NCBI GenBank assembly: GCA_020849075.1
Contig: JADLGZ010000231.1
Location: 1-7,014, forward strand
Direction of reading: 5' to 3'
DNA from: Fimbriimonadaceae bacterium
GTDB taxonomy: Bacteria > Armatimonadota > Fimbriimonadia > Fimbriimonadales > Fimbriimonadaceae
Length of the DNA: 7,014 nucleotides
Shown: positions 5,982 to 7,014 of the stretch, in pieces
How positions within the stretch are numbered: the first letter of the stretch is position 1
How the letters are laid out: every line of letters starts with the position of its first letter
Made by a program: the position numbers and the translations under genes
The notes under the pieces: model-generated
Databases searched by the model: none
Seen by the model: only the letters and a program-made list of their open reading frames with translations
What the model was told of the DNA's origin: nothing

Positions 5982-6907
5982 GGTTTCACCACCACAAAGG
6001 AGTATAGGGCACACACGAACGCCGAAACACTCCAGAGGACAAAAACTGTCTGCCGTTGATTGAGCCCGCGCTTCAGGAGCAAGTGATGCACATGGCGCTT
6101 GTCAGCCTGCGATAGGGGCACTCCCGCTCGGTAGCGCTGAATCATCACCTGAGCCGCATCAACGAGAGGCACGAAGAACAAGAACAATGGGGTCGCCCAG
6201 TATCCGGCCCTTACGCTCATGATGCAGAGGCATGAAAGCATAAAGCCAAGTATATAAGCACCGCCCGTGCCAAGGGTGATCTTGGCGGGATTATAGTTGT
6301 GCTGGAGAAAACCCATGGACACGCCAGCAATGGCCGCAGCGACTACCGGAAAAGTAGGCCAACCAAGCCTCAAGCCCAAGAACATCAGCGTGACCGCCGA
6401 AATTGTTGCTAGGCCAGAGGCTAGACCGTCCACCCCATCGATGGTGTCCATGGTCTTTGTCAGGATGAAAATTGTGATCATCGTGGCGGGTATCGCGAGG
6501 ATCGGAACGAGGGGCAGTTGCACCCTGGTCCCTCCGTCAGCAAAAAGTTGCACCAGCGCGCCGGCCCCAAGCAGAAGAACGATCTGGATTTTGGCGCTGA
6601 ACTGTAGGAGGTCGTCCCAAGCGCCACCGATCACGAGGGCGGCGGCAACAAGCAATAGACCGACTAGGTAAAAGGGGGAGGAGGTTCCTGGAAACGCAAG
6701 CGGTAGCACCGTCAAGCATGCAACAAGAAGTCCGCCGTATAGGGCAAATCCACCCCAACGAGGAAGAGGGGCTTTGTGGATGCGACGATCATCCCTCTTG
6801 GGATCATCAACGGCACCCCTTGCTATGGCAATTCGCCGCACTAGGGGGGTGAGCAACCAAGTCACGATCAGCGCCACCGCGTAACTCATCAGTGGAGCAT
6901 TCGCCAA
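5978..6907 (-). CDS. wecA: WecA/TagO/MraY-family polyprenyl-phosphate sugar-1-phosphate transferase
   Basis: This 309-residue polytopic membrane protein belongs to glycosyltransferase family 4 (PNPT superfamily). The family moves a sugar-1-phosphate, typically GlcNAc-1-P, from a UDP-sugar to undecaprenyl phosphate, starting a surface glycan. Expected motifs run in order: HKAPLPRWGG (residues 44-53), the metal-binding DD in GAWDDL (D98, D99), DTIDGVDGLASG (154-165), HNYNPAKI (203-210) and DKRHVHH (269-275). About ten hydrophobic segments fill the rest. The oddity is GTGG at 213-216 where the family has GDxG, so T214 replaces a conserved Asp that binds magnesium in MraY. The TTG at 6905-6907 directly follows the TAG of the upstream gene, with GGAGGT 10 nt before it. 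An ATG at 6887-6889 (303 residues) is an alternative with no clear binding site. Linkage to wecB and uppP favours a WecA/TagO-type role over peptidoglycan MraY; the symbol is tentative. Confidence 0.85.
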   Translation of the reverse strand: MANAPLMSYAVALIVTWLLTPLVRRIAIARGAVDDPKRDDRRIHKAPLPRWGGFALYGGLLVACLTVLPLAFPGTSSPFYLVGLLLVAAALVIGGAWDDLLQFSAKIQIVLLLGAGALVQLFADGGTRVQLPLVPILAIPATMITIFILTKTMDTIDGVDGLASGLATISAVTLMFLGLRLGWPTFPVVAAAIAGVSMGFLQHNYNPAKITLGTGGAYILGFMLSCLCIMSVRAGYWATPLFLFFVPLVDAAQVMIQRYRAGVPLSQADKRHVHHLLLKRGLNQRQTVFVLWSVSAFVCALYSFVVVKP

Positions 6908-7014
6908 CTAAGCCACAACCTCCACGCGGTCTTCAACAAACCTGAAGACCTCAAGGTTCGCTTCGCGAAACAATTCTAGTGAAAACTCGTCAGGGTAATC
7001 CCCTTCGTAGATCA
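6908..7014 (-). CDS. 3' end of an unidentified gene, first visible gene of the glycan operon
   Basis: An open frame enters from the right edge and ends in TAG at 6908-6910, showing 35 whole codons ending in FRFVEDRVEVVA. The other two minus-strand frames at this edge meet stops within the first eight codons. The stop directly abuts the TTG of the WecA-like gene, and its last codons carry that gene's GGAGGT. This is how real operon neighbours are arranged, so I believe it is coding. The visible tail is acidic, with no motif I recognise, and I assign no function. Confidence 0.6.
   Translation of the reverse strand, partial: IYEGDYPDEFSLELFREANLEVFRFVEDRVEVVA
6918..6923 (-). promoter_or_regulatory. 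Ribosome binding site of the WecA-like gene
   Basis: The minus strand reads GGAGGT, followed by 10 nt to the TTG at 6907. Spacing is slightly long but the core is strong. It supports the TTG start, which has no gap to the upstream stop codon. Confidence 0.6.

Overview
The window looks like a chromosomal segment from a free-living bacterium, most likely of the Armatimonadota (Fimbriimonas-like). The main clue is the exported protein at 1645-3477. It ends in a carbohydrate-binding-like beta domain with a 'GSHWIKRRF' motif, followed by two dockerin/EF-hand-type repeats (GDADGSGEVDAAD and SDVDGTGEVDAAD), an architecture I associate with that phylum. This assignment is inference from memory, not a search. 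By eye the GC content is moderate. The segment is densely packed with no mobile elements, no CRISPR array and no broken genes. No stretch over 300 bases lacks a gene.

Left part (1-1550): the 3' end of a PilZ-domain (c-di-GMP receptor) gene on the plus strand converges on an ErpA-type iron-sulfur carrier gene, with their stop codons overlapping. Upstream of erpA on the same minus strand lie a Bax inhibitor-1-like membrane protein and a tRNA-Pro(CGG). The tRNA carries an encoded CCA and ends only 7 nt before the likely start of the membrane protein gene.

Middle (1551-4027, plus strand): a 94-bp spacer carries a promoter-like element whose -10 box sits 7 nt before the ATG of the exported protein gene, suggesting a leaderless mRNA. 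The exported protein gene overlaps the start of tag (3-methyladenine DNA glycosylase I) by 29 nt in another frame. Early tag holds a perfect 12-bp inverted repeat.

Right part (4024-7014, minus strand): a tight operon reads, in transcription order, an unidentified gene (3' end only), a WecA/TagO/MraY-family polyprenyl-phosphate sugar-1-phosphate transferase, wecB (UDP-GlcNAc 2-epimerase) and uppP (undecaprenyl-diphosphatase). The junctions are 0 nt, a 4-nt overlap and a 10-nt overlap. Together these would start a surface glycan on the lipid carrier, supply UDP-ManNAc, and recycle the carrier. The WecA-like protein has Thr in place of the Asp of the family's GDxG motif, the most notable biochemical oddity here. 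uppP and tag also converge with overlapping stop codons.

No single element is clearly a new system. The best leads are the Asp-to-Thr change in the transferase, the hairpin and odd start of tag, the leaderless promoter, the tRNA-linked membrane gene, and the calcium-loop tail of the exported protein.
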